In this document: one piece after another, positions 1 to 13,671 of the stretch
How the letters are laid out: the number at the start of each line of letters is the position of its first letter
Position numbering within the stretch: the stretch's first letter is position 1
Assembly (NCBI GenBank): GCA_028023455.1
Contig: JAQFVV010000028.1
Span: forward strand, 1,433,501 to 1,497,500
Direction: 5' to 3'
Source of the DNA: Epiperipatus broadwayi
Lineage: Eukaryota; Onychophora; Udeonychophora; Euonychophora; Peripatidae
Length of the DNA stretch: 64,000 nt
Translations under genes and position numbers: made by a program
Notes under the pieces: model-generated
The model's input: the letters and a program-made list of their open reading frames with translations, nothing else
The model's database searches: none
What the model was told of the DNA's origin: nothing

Positions 1-109
1 TAAGTACATTAACATAATCTTAACATTTTTCCTTTATAAATTTTTTAAATAAAACATGGAGGAAATCTTTTAACAATGTATATAATACATATAAATAGTT
101 AATAATATT

Positions 110-385
110 TCTGTTGTATAATTTTCACTATATCCCTCTCACGCAAGATAGGCACTGCGTTCTACTAGCTTTTAATATCTTGTGGAGGGATGTAATCATA
201 AACATATGGCCAAAGACGTAAAAAAAAAGATCTATGATTACCGAGACGCACATTTCATTCTAAACCAACACTCATCAGTTGGCCCAGATCACAATCTCTT
301 ATGCATATCAAATAGTTATTTATCTCATTAAGGGGAAATATGTAATGCACTTGGCACTGAGTAAATAGCCTACATTACCAGTAGC
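110..385 (-). repeat. Family A HHR repeat, copy 1
   Basis: Dispersed repeat also found at 7.6-8.0, 11.2-11.56, 13.67-14.04 and 15.04-15.37 kb. Shared blocks include the sequence around 'gtgtaattttcactat', 'gtggagggatgtaatcata' and 'tcagttggcccagatcaca'. On the minus strand at about 241-290 the order is CCAA, CUGAUGA, a weak helix II, then GAAA, so it is a decayed hammerhead core. The conserved flanks are seen directly; calling it a retroelement unit is inference from the tandem ends of other copies. Confidence 0.6.
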
Positions 386-679
386 TTTCTGGAGAGCTAA
401 AGGTAATTAAATTGATTTTCAAACGGAAAAAATAAAACAGACATGTCTGCAATAATTAAATAATAATGGAATCGTTTACTGCTCAAGAGTTTTGAAGAAA
501 TGTGAGCACTGGATGCGGGCAGAACTTAGCATGATTCTTGGATTTGGATTCCACAGTATACCAGTTTATCAAATAATGCAATCCCCAGGATAACTGAATG
601 AAGCAGCTCTATCTACTGTGCTTTCTTTGAGAACCCAAACAATAAGTCATAAATAACTGAATCATGTAAAATACTTTTT

Positions 680-1325
680 AGCAAAAAACTTTTTATTGTA
701 CATATATGCATACACAATCTTATGTTTTGACTGCCCTGCAATCTTCTAAAGAGCTATGATATAATGAACAAAATAAAATACATAACTATATAAAAAATAC
801 AATAAAAATGTAAACAATAAAATTAATAAAAAAATAAAAATATCAAATATAACAAAACATAATAAAACTAAAATAAATATTAATATAATGAAATCCAAAT
901 AAAATAAAATAGATACAATATAAATATAAAATAAATATAAATTATACATGTGTATTCCGAGCTGAATATATGCATATTCATGAACAAACTATTAATTTAA
1001 ATATATTATTCATATGTATATATACAGTCAGGGATCCACATGTATAATTTATATTTATATTGTATATTCAGTTTATTTTATTTTATATTACCTGGATTAT
1101 TTTATTTGGGTTTGATTATATTTATTTCAGTTTTATTATGTTTTTCATATTTGATGCTTTTTTATTACTTTATTAATTTTATTTTTTACATTTTTATGGT
1201 ATCATTTATGTAGTTATGCATTTTATTTTGTTCATTATATCACAGCTCTGAAGAAGACTGCAGGACAATCGAAATCTAAGTTTATGTATGCACATATATA
1301 TACAATAAAAAGTTTTTTTGCTACA
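680..1325. repeat. ~640-bp foldback with HHR core on right arm
   Basis: Two arms of about 300 bp are inverted around position ~1000. The outer ends read agcaaaaaactttttattg (left) and caataaaaagtttttttgct (right). The right arm carries a hammerhead-like core at 1243-1285: CUGAAGA at 1248-1254, a helix II of about five pairs with one mismatch, then GAAA at 1271-1274. The left arm has the mirror copy near 724-763 with a mutated core. The apparent 67-residue frame in the left arm is AT-rich chance coding. I see no clear TSD. Confidence 0.6.
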
Positions 1326-1627
1326 AAGTGCTCAAAGTAGAGTGAATAAATTACAATTGTATAAGATATTACAGAAGTATAAAAAATGTGGTCAATTTGG
1401 TAATAGTTCTTGAAATTGATCTTGGAATATGGTTCTATGATTAGGATTGAAATGTAGGTGGAATCATATGGTCATTTATAAATATATGTGGGTATAGAAA
1501 ATTTTGTTTCATGAAATAAACAAGTTTTGTAAAGAAAATGATAATAAACATGTAACCTTAGAATTAAGCTAGCACTAATTTCATTGATAAAAGTGCATGT
1601 TATTAACTTTTAGTAATAATGGATGCC

Positions 1628-1769
1628 AAAACTTATGACCTCCTCTTGTCAAGCATTGTTAGCCGATCGGTCATCGAAGCCGCCTTGCAAGCAAGTAATT
1701 GGTTGCAGACAGTTGTGGGTCCATGTCCCAGCCGATGCTATGACATATGAAAAAAAAAAACTTATGACC
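1628..1769 (+). mobile_element. tRNA-derived SINE with 13-bp target-site duplication
   Basis: A tRNA-like head (caagcattgttagccgatcgg, A-box-like) is followed by a B-box-like gtgggtccatgtccc and a short tail ending in poly(A) near 1750-1760. AAAACTTATGACC occurs at 1628-1640 and again at 1757-1769, bracketing the insert as expected for LINE-type insertion. The same SINE is present on the minus strand at 42,621-42,727, and a relative lies at 31,463. All three begin with a GTCAAGC(G/A)TTG-like start. The 200-residue open frame running through it continues into the microsatellite and is not a gene. Confidence 0.75.
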
Positions 1770-1808
1770 AAATATAACTTGTCAGATAATATTTGGTCAT
1801 TTGATAAC

Positions 1809-2204
<396 letters not shown>

Positions 2205-3837
2205 AGAATTTATCTACCGTTGTAGATTAATGAAGTATGTGTATTGATTTAATTACAGTAATTTGTAGTTAAATCATTGTAATTAATAATTGTTATGCCA
2301 ATTTAAAAATACTTTTATAAACAATACATATACCTTTATCCTGATTAACACTGGAACGTTATTTAAGTATTCACTATAGTGATCATCATCGATTTGTGCA
2401 TATTATTTTGATTTACAATAAATTATTTAATATTACAGTCTTTAAAAAAAAATTGAAACTTTTTAAAATTTATCCACCATTTTTTCAACATGGCAGTCAA
2501 GAAATGGGCAACCATTTTGTAAGATTGATGATATCATAGGATAATGATTTAATTAAACTGTATCATCTGAAAATTATGACATTCACGCTAAAAATATATA
2601 ATAGAATTTATTTATTATACAATGTGCAATATTATTTTAATTATAGACTAAAATAAGATTAATATACTTCACTGACATGTTTATGCAGTGACTTTATAAA
2701 AATTTTAATCCATAAAAGTGATAGGTTAATCAATGTACACATTTTACAATTAAATATTAATGCACTTCGTTTTGTTATGTGATCAAAGGAAGTGACTTAT
2801 TGTACAGAAAGAAACTGACATTTTTTTGATTTTATAATCATTAAAGATAAAAATCTTTATTTTGGATATGTCATAAATGAAAGCATCTTAAAAAGTCACT
2901 GGATTAAAATGTAAATAAAACGCATTAACCATCTTGGAATGTTCAATTTTCCTAATCTCATATTTTACAAATGGTTCCATTATCCTTGAACATATCACAA
3001 ACGTCTATATCTTTTGCTTTTATTTTTTGTATTAATTTTAGGTTAAAGGAGAGAGATGTTTTTAATCTTTTTTTCCAAAACATTTATCTTAATTCAACCT
3101 TTTTAAAAAAAATGAAATCAACATGCTTGCTCTATTACATAATTTCTTTATAAGCTTACATATATGTTTCCAAGAACTTCATCTAATCTATATCAAACTA
3201 CTATGAACTTGAATAAAAAATAAATTCCATATGATATAAGATCTATATAAGTATGTAAGCAAGTTCGCTTGCATCCTATTTCTAGGACTTTTTTAAATTT
3301 TAGGCTGTTAGTTTGCCTAGTAGGAAAAGAATAAAAGGTAGCTATTGGATGTGTGAATGCATTAGTTTTATATTTGAATTCTAATCCTTATTCATAAACA
3401 AAAAGCTAGAAAGTTGTCTGGAAAGATAGTTAGTTATTCAAAATTACAATAGATGTGTCGAGAGCGGAGCGAAGAGCTCAGCGTCAAAACTATGCTTTTT
3501 TATATTTAGAATATGTTTAGTCTTTTTCACAGTGTATTCCATTCAATGTTTTTTTTACATTTAAATTAATTAATAATATGTACCACATGTTTGGAATCCT
3601 TTTATTTAAATCACCTATTTCATTTTTAAAAGCAAATCTTTCCAATGACGATTATTTTTTTATACAACAATAGAATATTCCATGACCCATCACATGACTT
3701 CAGCTTATTGCTGCTATAATAACACACTTTTATACTTATTTATGCAACTTAGTGTAAGCTTTAAAAAACAATGATAGTTGCCAGATGGCAGTGCTTTCTA
3801 AGGCTTACCATAATATAAATGTCTGAAAGCAGAAAGG
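2205..3837. other. AT-rich intergenic stretch, nothing recognised
   Basis: No domain, RNA gene or repeat boundary recognised on either strand. Short frames such as 2971-3153 are low-complexity Phe/Leu/Ile-rich chance frames. Confidence 0.5.
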
Positions 3838-4140
3838 GTACAAATAATGAAGTTGTGGAAGAATAAATATGAACAAAGTGATTATACAGAAAATGGCTTA
3901 TTGGTTTTTATGCTGGGTTTGGGAAAGGATAAGAAGTTTTTAAATATAAAGCCATGAAGTTGACAAAGATTATGTTGTGAAAATGGGATTGAGCAGGATA
4001 GAAAAGAATATGGGAAAACTTGGAGTGGGGAATGGAAAGGGAAGTCAAAGTGGCAATAGGTTTCTCTGAGCATAAATGCTGAGAGATTATTGACTCCATA
4101 TAAAAAGAAGACGCAGTACATCACATCACATAAGTGGTAT
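3838..4140. repeat. Family D dispersed repeat, copy 1
   Basis: This ~300-bp segment matches 8085-8440 in inverted orientation. Shared blocks include gggtacaaata / tttgtaccc, tgggaaaacttggagtgggg / ccccactctaagtttttccca, and the catcacatcaca / atgtgatgtgat edge. The overlapping minus frames 3882-4124 and 3908-4099 lie inside the repeat, and the other copy does not preserve them as coding. The element class is unknown. Confidence 0.6.
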
Positions 4141-5960
4141 AGAGAAGATGAAAAAGTATGTTGCTAAAACAAGAATAGGTAAACTGAAGTCATATGATAG
4201 GTCATGTGATATTTTATTGGTGCATATCAACTGCTGGCCACAGGAGAAAGGTGATTTTAGTTATTTAAAAACTAAGGACACCATAATATATAGAAATTGA
4301 AGTGGATTCAGTCCTCTATGACTATACAAACAAGTTAATTTAGATTGAAAACGTATGTTTTTCAGTCTGGGCTAATAATTTGATATTATAATATACAGGA
4401 AAATGATAGGACTCAGAGTGAAGGTGCATTATAACCTAATGATCCAATTGCATCGTTTCACAATCCAAAGCTCTACATACTTGAAACAATCCTGGGGATT
4501 ATGAATAGGAAAGCATGGAATAATGATTTATTATCTGACAATTATCACTGTTTTCTGAATCTTACATTAAATGGCACAAAGAGATAAAATAGTACATTAT
4601 TATATATATTTTATATAATAATAGCATTAGTATTTTGTGAAAGTAAACTTTTGTAAATATCTTTTTAAAATCTGGCAATTAAATTTGAGATTTGCTAAAT
4701 TCTAATCATTGCTTTAATATTTCTGTATATTTTAAAGTATACAATTCTATTTATGAAAATTTATCTGTAGTATAGTACTAAGATCTGCGAAACTGTTTAA
4801 ATTTATAAATATAGTAAAACTGCAAGGATGTTCCAATCTGTAAGTGCAAACTTATTCTATATTACTCCGTGTTTATATTAAATTGCATTGAATGCTCTGA
4901 AAACATAGGATTATTACTAATAGTAAAAGTGTTAACTAGCCATGACTTTAAAAATAAATATCAATTTTATTTAGTTCCATTACTATTCTAGCCACGTTTA
5001 TTTATTTACTTTTTAAATGAAAATCTATTTTTGTATAATTCCAGCATCTTCTTTTATCTAATTCACACATCTCATAGGTTGTCACTTTCTAGGTCTTTCT
5101 CAATTTTGTCTCTTTTCTGTCATCTCTTTTAATGTTGTTTCAAGAGTATTCAAACTTTTAATTCTTAGAGCGAAGTTAGGATATCTATTTGTTTTTTCAA
5201 CTAAACATTTCACTTTCGATCTTCTCAAAAAAAAAAAAAAGTGCTATATTTAAAGAATATTTCAAAATTCACATTTAATTGTATTTAGTGACCTTTATAT
5301 TACATTCAGAAAATTTATAACTATATTTTGTTTTGTACAAATTTGAAAATAATACTTTAACATAATTATCTTTATTTAAACTGCACCTTTATTAAGAAGT
5401 TGATCTTTAGTAATAATAACCATTTATATAATATGTAATTTAGAAAGCTTCAAGTGAAAATTTATTTAAATAAAATCAAAACTATGTAGTCAATTTTGTC
5501 AAACAACAACTATAAAAAAAATAAAAAAACAACAAAACGTCTGATATATTGAGCTATATAAATTTTGAACAGTTAATTCATTTTTTCTAATTTCGAAAAA
5601 TTCTAATATAAAGAGTCAAGTTTAATTTTGTTACTAGACCAAGGACAATCTATTGCTTTTGGTTCATCCTATGGATATTTGCATTAACATTCAATAATTC
5701 GAGTCCATTTAGTCCAATTTCTGCAGATTTTAAAATATTTTTTATAAGTAATAATATTAAGCAACCACTCGTAAATCAATATGGCCAATTCTAACTCCCA
5801 AAAAAAAAAAAAAAAAAAAAAGAAAAGAAAGAAAAAAAACTGTTCTAGAAATGAATTTTGTGATGAGTATAGCAACTAAGACCCACAAGTACATCCAGAT
5901 GTAGAACATAGTTTATTCTACAGTGTACTTGATATTTTGTGATGTCTTTTTATAAATTTA
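4141..5960. other. AT-rich intergenic stretch with poly(A) runs
   Basis: No gene recognised. A run of about 22 A residues near 5800-5820 creates the poly-Phe minus frame at 5684-5875. Confidence 0.5.
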
Positions 5961-5961
5961 T

Positions 5962-6035
5962 TATATAGGCTGTAACCTCAAGAATGTGCGCGTAAAAATG
6001 CGATAGTAGGGACCTCTACAGGTCTTAAACAATTT
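5962..6035 (+). repeat. Solo copy of the 47.6-48.5 kb repeat tail
   Basis: Blocks aggctgtaacctcaag, aaaaatgcgatagtaggg and acctctacaggtctta match the ~100-bp conserved tail that occurs four times in the dimeric element at 47,647-48,545. Confidence 0.65.
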
Positions 6036-6089
6036 CTTCAACTAAAAACCTTTCTTTCTGAAATATTTCAACATCATCTCCAATGTATT

Positions 6090-6565
6090 TGTATTGTCTT
6101 CCATAAATTTACAAAAACAATCAACATTTTTTAATGACATAAACATGCATTTCTCTACAAAAGCAATAGTCACATTTACCATGAAACATTTTATGCAGAC
6201 TGGTATCGTTTATCTGTATCACATGTCCACACCAATTAAGATATGATTTTACAACAGGGAAATTACCTACACAGTTTGGTGCAGTTGGTACAGCATCTAA
6301 CTTGAAATCAGGTCTCTGGATCAATACTGGTGCTCACTGGTCTAGCACACAAACCTCTGATGAACTCCTTAGCAGTAACATCATATGCCTTTATATATAT
6401 TTAGCAAGTTGAAGAAAAGAACATTAATTGATTTTATAAGCTGGATATTGTATTTTTAATACTTTATGAAGTATTCTTAATTAAAATGTTCATAATGCCT
6501 TTATATTGCATAGAATGTCCAAGTCTCACTTCCATACAATAAATTAGAATATTAACTAGCTCATT
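6090..6565 (-). pseudogene. LINE reverse transcriptase C-terminal relic
   Basis: Minus-strand translation around 6540-6490 reads like the post-RT segment of RTE/CR1-type LINEs (LLYGSETWTFYA, normally YGSETWTL). The frame at 6121-6324 continues with NWCGHVIQINDTSLHKM, resembling the family's WxGHVxRMxDxRLPK segment. The two pieces are in different frames with stops between them, so this is a decayed 3' fragment. Family assignment rests only on these two motifs. Confidence 0.5.
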
Positions 6566-6647
6566 GCATGTCACATCATTTTCTTGGTTATCAAGTTCAT
6601 CATTCTTAAAGTAATATAAAAACTCAATTTTTAGATGGTGATAAATC

Positions 6648-6760
6648 AACATCAACCTTTTGTAATCATATGAATGCCACTTTATGATGTCCTCTATCAA
6701 TTATCAACATCAACCTTTTGTAATCATATGAATGCCACTTTATGATGTCCTCTATCAATT
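6648..6760. repeat. ~57-bp tandem duplication
   Basis: The block starting caacatcaaccttttgtaat and ending tcctctatcaatt is present twice head to tail (about 6648-6703 and 6705-6760) with essentially no divergence, implying a recent local duplication. Confidence 0.85.
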
Positions 6761-7594
6761 TGGGTTTTTATACTACGGAAAGACACTTTTATGTTTGTGA
6801 CAATATGCCCTTCTATATCACTTCTGATCATCAATCTTTATGTCACCAGCTTTTGCTAGCATTGTACATATTTTAAATTAGATAGGCCATCTCATGATAT
6901 GGCCTATTCAGTGGATATTTGTACTTCATGTCAATGAATGTATTCTGGTCAATCATCATCACATTCAATTATTCTGCTATTTATGTAATATTTTCAAAAG
7001 TAATATAAAAATCCAATATTTTATAAAAGTGAACATATGACTTGCAAGTAATATTATATACATATTTTAGGACAGATAATAACAACAAATATTATAAAGA
7101 AATATTTAGAGATTTCAGTTAGTAGGCTAATGAAATATGACCTACAAATAATAACATATACATTTTTTTAGACAACAAATAACTAATAACAGATTTCAAA
7201 CAGGAGATCTATTCAGCAGTGGCTTTATTAAGTTTCAGAATTCCACCTTTGCATGAGTAGACTTGACAGAAATTAACTATGTAGTTCATGGTGTTTAACC
7301 ATAACTAAATATTTAAATCAGTAGGGGTTAAATTCATTTTCTAAAGTAGATGAGCATAATGACCATGGGTGATGTTAAATAATTTATGTTGAGAAGACAA
7401 ATTCAGTTGTGTTTGCAGCTAGATCTGGCAAAATAAGTTTATTTGGGGATTCAAAGGAAGTCAATTTCTAATGCCCCAATTGTTCATTTGTTTGAAGGAA
7501 TTCTTGATTGAGCTTCCAGAAAAAGGAACTTGATTTGAGGCATGTTTTAAATCAAACTGTATTTTGAGTTAATGGTAAGTCCAATTTATCTAAC

Positions 7595-8012
7595 AACCTT
7601 TTATGATATTAATAGTTTTTTTATCAGTCATTCATTAGACTAGAAATTATCCACTTAATGAATAATATTTCTATAATGTAACCACATGATTCTCATTTAC
7701 TTCTATCCACTTTTAAGACCTTGTGAAAGCATGTAATTATAAACATATAACCAAAGATGTGTATGCTCCCCTATGATCCCTGAAATGTTCATCAGTTGGT
7801 CCAGATCACAATTTCTTCCACATATCTATATCATTATTCAGTATATATTCATAGAGATAACCAATTACTATAGTTTAATTGATAAGTGCCAAACTTAATG
7901 CCCTCACAACTTTGACATAAACCACTTAATGAAAGTATATTAATAATTTTTATTAGTCATTCATTAGATTAGAAATTATCCATTTAATGGATAATATTAT
8001 TCATTAAGCTCT
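7595..8012 (-). repeat. Family A HHR repeat, copy 2, with direct terminal repeats
   Basis: The segment with cattcattaga(c/t)tagaaattatcca occurs at both ends (near 7630 and 7960), about 325 bp apart, so this is a little more than one unit of a tandem repeat. The minus strand has CCAA then CUGAUGA at 7795-7789, but the rest of the hammerhead is lost. Confidence 0.6.
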
Positions 8013-8084
8013 TGATGATAACTGGTGGAGGAATATTTAAAAGATTACAAAGTCACCACAAAGAAGTGAATTAATGTGTGTGAA

Positions 8085-8440
8085 TAATATTTCTAGGTCA
8101 CTGATGATTCTATCCATGTGATGTGATCACTAGGGTTTTCTCTTTTACCAGAGTCAGGAATCTCTCAGCTACTATGCCCAGTGAAAACTGTCAGCTACTG
8201 TACCTTCCCTTTTCATTCCCCACTCTAAGTTTTTCCCATATTCTTCTCTGTTCTGCTCCATACCTATTTCCACAACACCTTCTTAGTCCATTCTATGGCC
8301 TTTATATCTAGATTCCCCTTATCTTTTTCCACACCTAAATAAACCACGAACCCACTTTCTCATAATCCCTTTCTTTATATTTATTTTCCTACAATTTTTA
8401 TTTGTACCCTTTCTGCTTGTAAGCATTTACATTCAATTAA
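8085..8440. repeat. Family D dispersed repeat, copy 2
   Basis: Inverted relative to the copy at 3838-4140. The open frame at 8123-8311 lies inside it and is not retained in the other copy. Confidence 0.6.
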
Positions 8441-8607
8441 CAGATGCCTAATATTTTCCATGCACAATTCTAGCAGAAAAAGCAGGGACAGAAATTTACA
8501 ATGCAGACGAATTGTTATTTTTTGAAATCTTTTTATCTAACAAATCTGCCTCTATGTAAAACGTTTAGTAATATTATATTAAATATTTGAAATACAGGCA
8601 TTCTTCC

Positions 8608-8722
8608 TAATTGTAAATATAGGGGGTTTGAACTCAGACTTTCGAGTACCGTCAACTATCCACACTATCTCATACCACCGATACTTGAAAGTCTGAGTTC
8701 AAATCACCTATATTTTTAATAT
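8608..8722. repeat. Inverted repeat with tRNA-like B-box arms
   Basis: Arms of ~37 bp (about 8611-8647 and 8682-8718) share tgaactcagactttc / gaaagtctgagttca around a ~35-bp centre. On the minus strand a B-box-like GAGTTCAAACCC and an A-box-like tggtatgagatagtg occur in tRNA order. The centre resembles the last ~30 bp of the HHR element at 62,322-62,826. Confidence 0.55.
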
Positions 8723-11200
8723 TAATATTAGATTAATATGCGCGGGGGGGGGGTGACACTTTTACAACAACTCATAAAATAAGTTTAATTTTTAAGACTT
8801 TATAAAGTTTTAAAAGAAGTTTTTAAAAAATTAACTTCATCTGGTTCAAACTGAATTATGCATTGTGGCGCAAACCTGTGGGGAAATCACTTTTCTTCCA
8901 AATTTATTTAAATGTCACGTGTTAATCGGCTTTGTCCTTTGTGAATTTGAAGGTGAGAGGAAAAAAAAGGATATCAACAATAGACTAGTGTTAAAAAAGA
9001 TGGGTTCCAAAAAAGAAAATTGTGAAACAGTTTTTAGATATTCCTTTATTATTTTAATATGCATTTTATAATCAATATTGGGTAAATAAAAAGTCTAACC
9101 AGAAACTTGCAAATATTGATAAAATTTTAACATGAAATTAACATTTATATTTTATATATCGTTATTAAAAAAGAGCGAACGGTTGTTGGTGGTGGAAAAA
9201 ATACTAATTCCAATACATTTTTTAAAAATTTAATTTGTACTTATTTTTTTCCAATATTTAATTAATATTATCGAAATAATAATAGTAAGCCACATTAATT
9301 AATAATGCTACATCATTTAGAAATTAAATTAAAAATCATAGTAAAATTATAATTCCTTTGCATTATAAAATTAATTCAACATTTTACTTAATATAAAAGT
9401 GATTTAAAAAATATATATTTTGCATTTTCGAACACCGGGATAGTATTTGCATAATCTGATAAATAAAATAACCTTTAATTTTTTTTAAAAATCAAATTAA
9501 TTTAAATTTTAATGTATACATTAAAAAAAAAAAAGTAAAAATTTCAGAAGTAAAACTAATCGGTAAACTTTTAAGGTCAATACTCAGTTTCTTTTCATTT
9601 TAGTGAATATTTAATGATATTAATTGTTTTAATGTGGCCTTAAATGCTTTTGCGTTAATTAGTTGGGAAGGAGGGGGGCACTTTATCGACTAGTTTATAT
9701 AGATTTTGCACTCATGGAAGAACTATAAAACAGCAGTAAAATATTTAAAAATGTAAAAATGATTACAATATAGATAAACCATATAATGCCTTACATAATT
9801 TGACATATGGGTTGAGCGCAGATTCTAGAACCCGAGATCCATGAATCGCTATTTAACCTTTTTCTGGTCTTTGAACTTCTTCAGAATTCCCATGCAATAA
9901 ACAAGTGGACTTTTTTAAAAAAAATGTTCCAATATAATTCCAAAATAAAATGATCAATCGTTTTCACACATAATTAATTCACTGAAAGACATAGGCTTAT
10001 CAAAAATAAGTTCAGATTTCCCAACCCATACTTCTTCTCATATCATTCCAACATAATTCTTGATAAGATATCATGTGCCTTCTCCCTCCAGTTTATCAAT
10101 TACTTTATATGAGCAAAGCTTTGTATGAATTGGTGCAGTGGTAGTGAATTGCAATTCTTTCACTGCTGACGTTTGAACGGTATATTGCCTCTAAAGAAAT
10201 AGGCCACATAATTGTGAGGATGATAATGATTATTATTATAGAAACAAACCACGTATGCTACATCTTTGACAATTCCTTATTATTCACTTTTAAGATTTCA
10301 ATGATGAAAAATTAATTCAAAATGGAGTACGATATATGGAAAAGGAATAAGAATGTTTGAAATCAACAGTTCGAATGATCTATTAATGCAATGAATATGA
10401 GGAAATTGCATGGAACAATTTAAAAAGTGTGTGGACACACAATTTTTGGTAAATCACAACCTAAATCTATATGGAAATGGTAGTAATCTTTTTAAGGGTT
10501 CCCAATCGATGGGAAACCAATATTACAATATAAGACACATTTATTTAATTTCATGGAAACTTTTTTTTTTTAAGAAATCAGTCTAGGTTGTGACAAGTCA
10601 TGAATACGGATGTTCATTTCTATCATGAAAAATATTACCAAGGCAAGTGAAGCTCTAACATATTGATGGATTCATCATCAGAAATGATTGTCAAATGAGG
10701 ATGGCCATTTCATCCCCCATCCTTTAAAATGAACAAACTACAGTAGTAAAAAATATATTTAAAAAAAAAAAGGTTTTATTGACATCAATACACTAAAAAG
10801 TAAAAAATAGATTTTTTTCTGTTTTCACTAATAAAAGTGGGAGAGAAAAAAACATTATTATAAATAAATCACAAATCAGACTACCAAAGAATCATTAAAT
10901 GAACTTGGAACTACACCCCATTCTTGTATTATGCCACTATATTCATCAGGTAAAAGTAATCTTTATCTGGTCAGTAAATTGGCAGTGATATAAGAAAGTA
11001 GGTGTTAATTGGAAGTTCTTTGTTATTTAGCAGCTTGAGCAAACTTGATTTCTCTTTCTCTAATTATGCTACCTACCTATAAACTTTAGTAATCAATAGA
11101 TGGCAGATGGTAGCACTTAATATATCTCCTATGCAGTTTTGTCCTACCTATATTCCTCATACTTGTTTTTTCTTATGGCTTTCATCAATGAGGAGTTTTA
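8723..11200. other. AT-rich intergenic stretch
   Basis: No gene or clear element boundary seen. A weak tRNA-like string near 10,125-10,180 is too degenerate to call. Confidence 0.45.
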
Positions 11201-11204
11201 TATT

Positions 11205-11560
11205 TTTGTAGCGTAATTTTCACATTCTCATACAAGGTGATGACTTATTCCTCTCCATTTTTAACACCTCGTGGAGGGAGTGTAATCATAAATATATGAC
11301 AAAAGACACGTGAACAAAATATACCATCCCCCAAGAAACACATTCATGCTGAACCAGCACTTATCAGTTGGCCCAGATCACAACCTCTCACACATATATA
11401 TCATGGTTCAGCATATATAAATAGGGAATTACTACAGTTTAATTGATAGGTGTCAAACTAATTGCTCTCACAACTTCCACCCAAACCACATGATGGAAGT
11501 ATATTAATAATTTTTATTAGCCATTCATTAGACTAGAGATTATCCACTTTTCCATTAAGG
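11205..11560 (-). repeat. Family A HHR repeat, copy 3
   Basis: Carries the full family A block order. The minus strand at about 11,335-11,375 has CCAA, a mutated core CUGAUAA, helix II GUGCU/AGCAU and GAA, with a UUGG that could pair with CCAA as helix I. This is a decayed hammerhead. Confidence 0.65.
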
Positions 11561-13668
11561 AGTTTTGAATTTGGATATTATTTTTTTGGATTTGTTGGAT
11601 AATGCAAATTTCTTTTTGCAATTATTTTTTACTTCTTTTTTACTATCAGCTTAAAATTCAAAGACATCTTAAAGTTTTGAATATAAGATGACTTTCTTGC
11701 AAAGTTACATGGATCCAACACTAGTTCAGCATGAACATAAGTAATGGTTGTTAGAGGAAAAATGCATTAGGTCTAAAAAATAATCCAAATGCAGCAGACC
11801 CAAATCTGAAACTTCTTATTGATAAAAGTCATATGGCAAAAACTAGTCTAGAGATATGGATAGGACAATATTGGATAGGGATTCATTAAATATTATCATC
11901 TGGCATCTTGGGATTACTCAAAATTACGTTAGGTGGCACTACTAAAACAGGAAAAATAGAACTTGCTAATGAAAAATATTATGTAAACTGGGTATTGTGT
12001 TGTTTTTAGTTATTCACAGCTTTTTATTCAGATTTGGCATGATAATCCAGTAATAATTAAACATTTTGTTGTATAAAAGGCAACTACATTTGCCCGTGGG
12101 CAGTAATACAGCTGTGTTGTGATCTATGGACTGTTGCCTCTTAACTGCTGTCATTTACTCGGTACATTAATTAGCTGAAATTTGAATATAAAATATCATT
12201 AACACTAAATGTTTTACTAATTCAGCAGCATTACTTTGTGAAGCAAACACAAAGTTCGAATAAAACATCACATGTAAATGGGCAACCTCTTAATGTAAGC
12301 TGCAAATTGGTGAAATATATTGAAAATTTACCTATGAGGACAACAAACGTGAAATTAAATCAGCAAAGATCTTAATTGCTAACAAACACATACACTTCTA
12401 TTTATATAATTAAAGAAAGACTATCTTATTTACAATCAATTGCTCATTCTTACATTTCAAATACATGGTTATAGCTATTAGAAAAAAAAACAAAAACCTT
12501 GACTCATCCAAGATGCATTTCAACCAATCAGATTTATTGAGTTGAGCCAGCTCATACGACTCTCCAAATGTAGTAACACACTTGATCTGTATTTATTTTT
12601 ATTTATCTGAATTGATTTATCCGAGCTTTATATTTGTTTCACAAGGTTGCTATTTTATATTTGAATTTCAGCTTTATGCAACTGGTTTTATTTTTTAGAT
12701 ATTTGTGTTTAGCAGTTTTCAAAGTTTAGAATGACTATCGAATTAGTCATTTCTTTGTATGCATAAGTGGAAATATGTTTGTCTATTAATGTAATAGAAT
12801 CTTCGTGAATGAGATTCAGAATTTTTGTCTACATAGATCTGAACGTGATATTCATTGCAATTTCATGGCTGGCAGGTAAGAGGTTCATCTTTTATTAGTA
12901 CCACTATATTCAGATTTATGTTTGTTTCACAAGGTAGCACTGTAGAAATCATTGTAATGTTTCATGTTAATAATAACTTACATGTAATACAACTGGTTCT
13001 AAGTTGATAAATTATTTATAAAAAGATATAACACTGTTAATGTTGTAAAATATTTTTTTAACCATACTTTTCTTCTCAAAGGTTGTTTATTTCAGTAAAT
13101 TTATAAAAATATTATATGTAATTTATCAATGTTTAAACTATTTTTCTATTCCCATTATCAAGGTACCTTTAAAAAAATTTACTGCATAACATCCAATTAA
13201 ATTTTAATTCCCCCCCCCCCCGCTTAGATAAATTAATGTGCACAACAAAATTTCCATTGATTTCATGTTTTCATATTTATATATTGTAAAAGAAGCAAAT
13301 AATGGCCATGTAATAAAGGTCAATATATTGTTAAATTATGTAATATTTATATGAATTCGGTAAAATAAAACAAGTTTCGAAAAAAAAAAAAGTATGGAAA
13401 AAATATATAATTAAAAAAATATATATCTAGAGCGAATTTGACAACAAAATTAGTCAGACTTTTGGAGTTTAAAAGTCACATTACTAATACAATAAGCAGT
13501 CCGTTACATTATTGAAATGTTCACACAAAATAAAAGTAGGAAATTTATTGGAAGTCATTTAAAAGTTAAACACAAACCAGTAATTAATTGCAATAAATGA
13601 AAACACATATTAAATACAGTTTGGGGCATGCAATAATAAAATGCTATAAAAGATGTTTCTTTTATCTC
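11561..13668. other. AT-rich intergenic stretch
   Basis: No gene, SINE or element boundary recognised. Contains homopolymer tracts such as the C run near 13,210-13,222. Confidence 0.45.
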
Positions 13669-13671
13669 TAA

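Noticed and set aside
10100-10200. tRNA-like string (gaattggtgcagtggtag ... cgtttgaacgg)
   Set aside because: Only the A-box half is convincing; no tail, TSD or sister copy was found.
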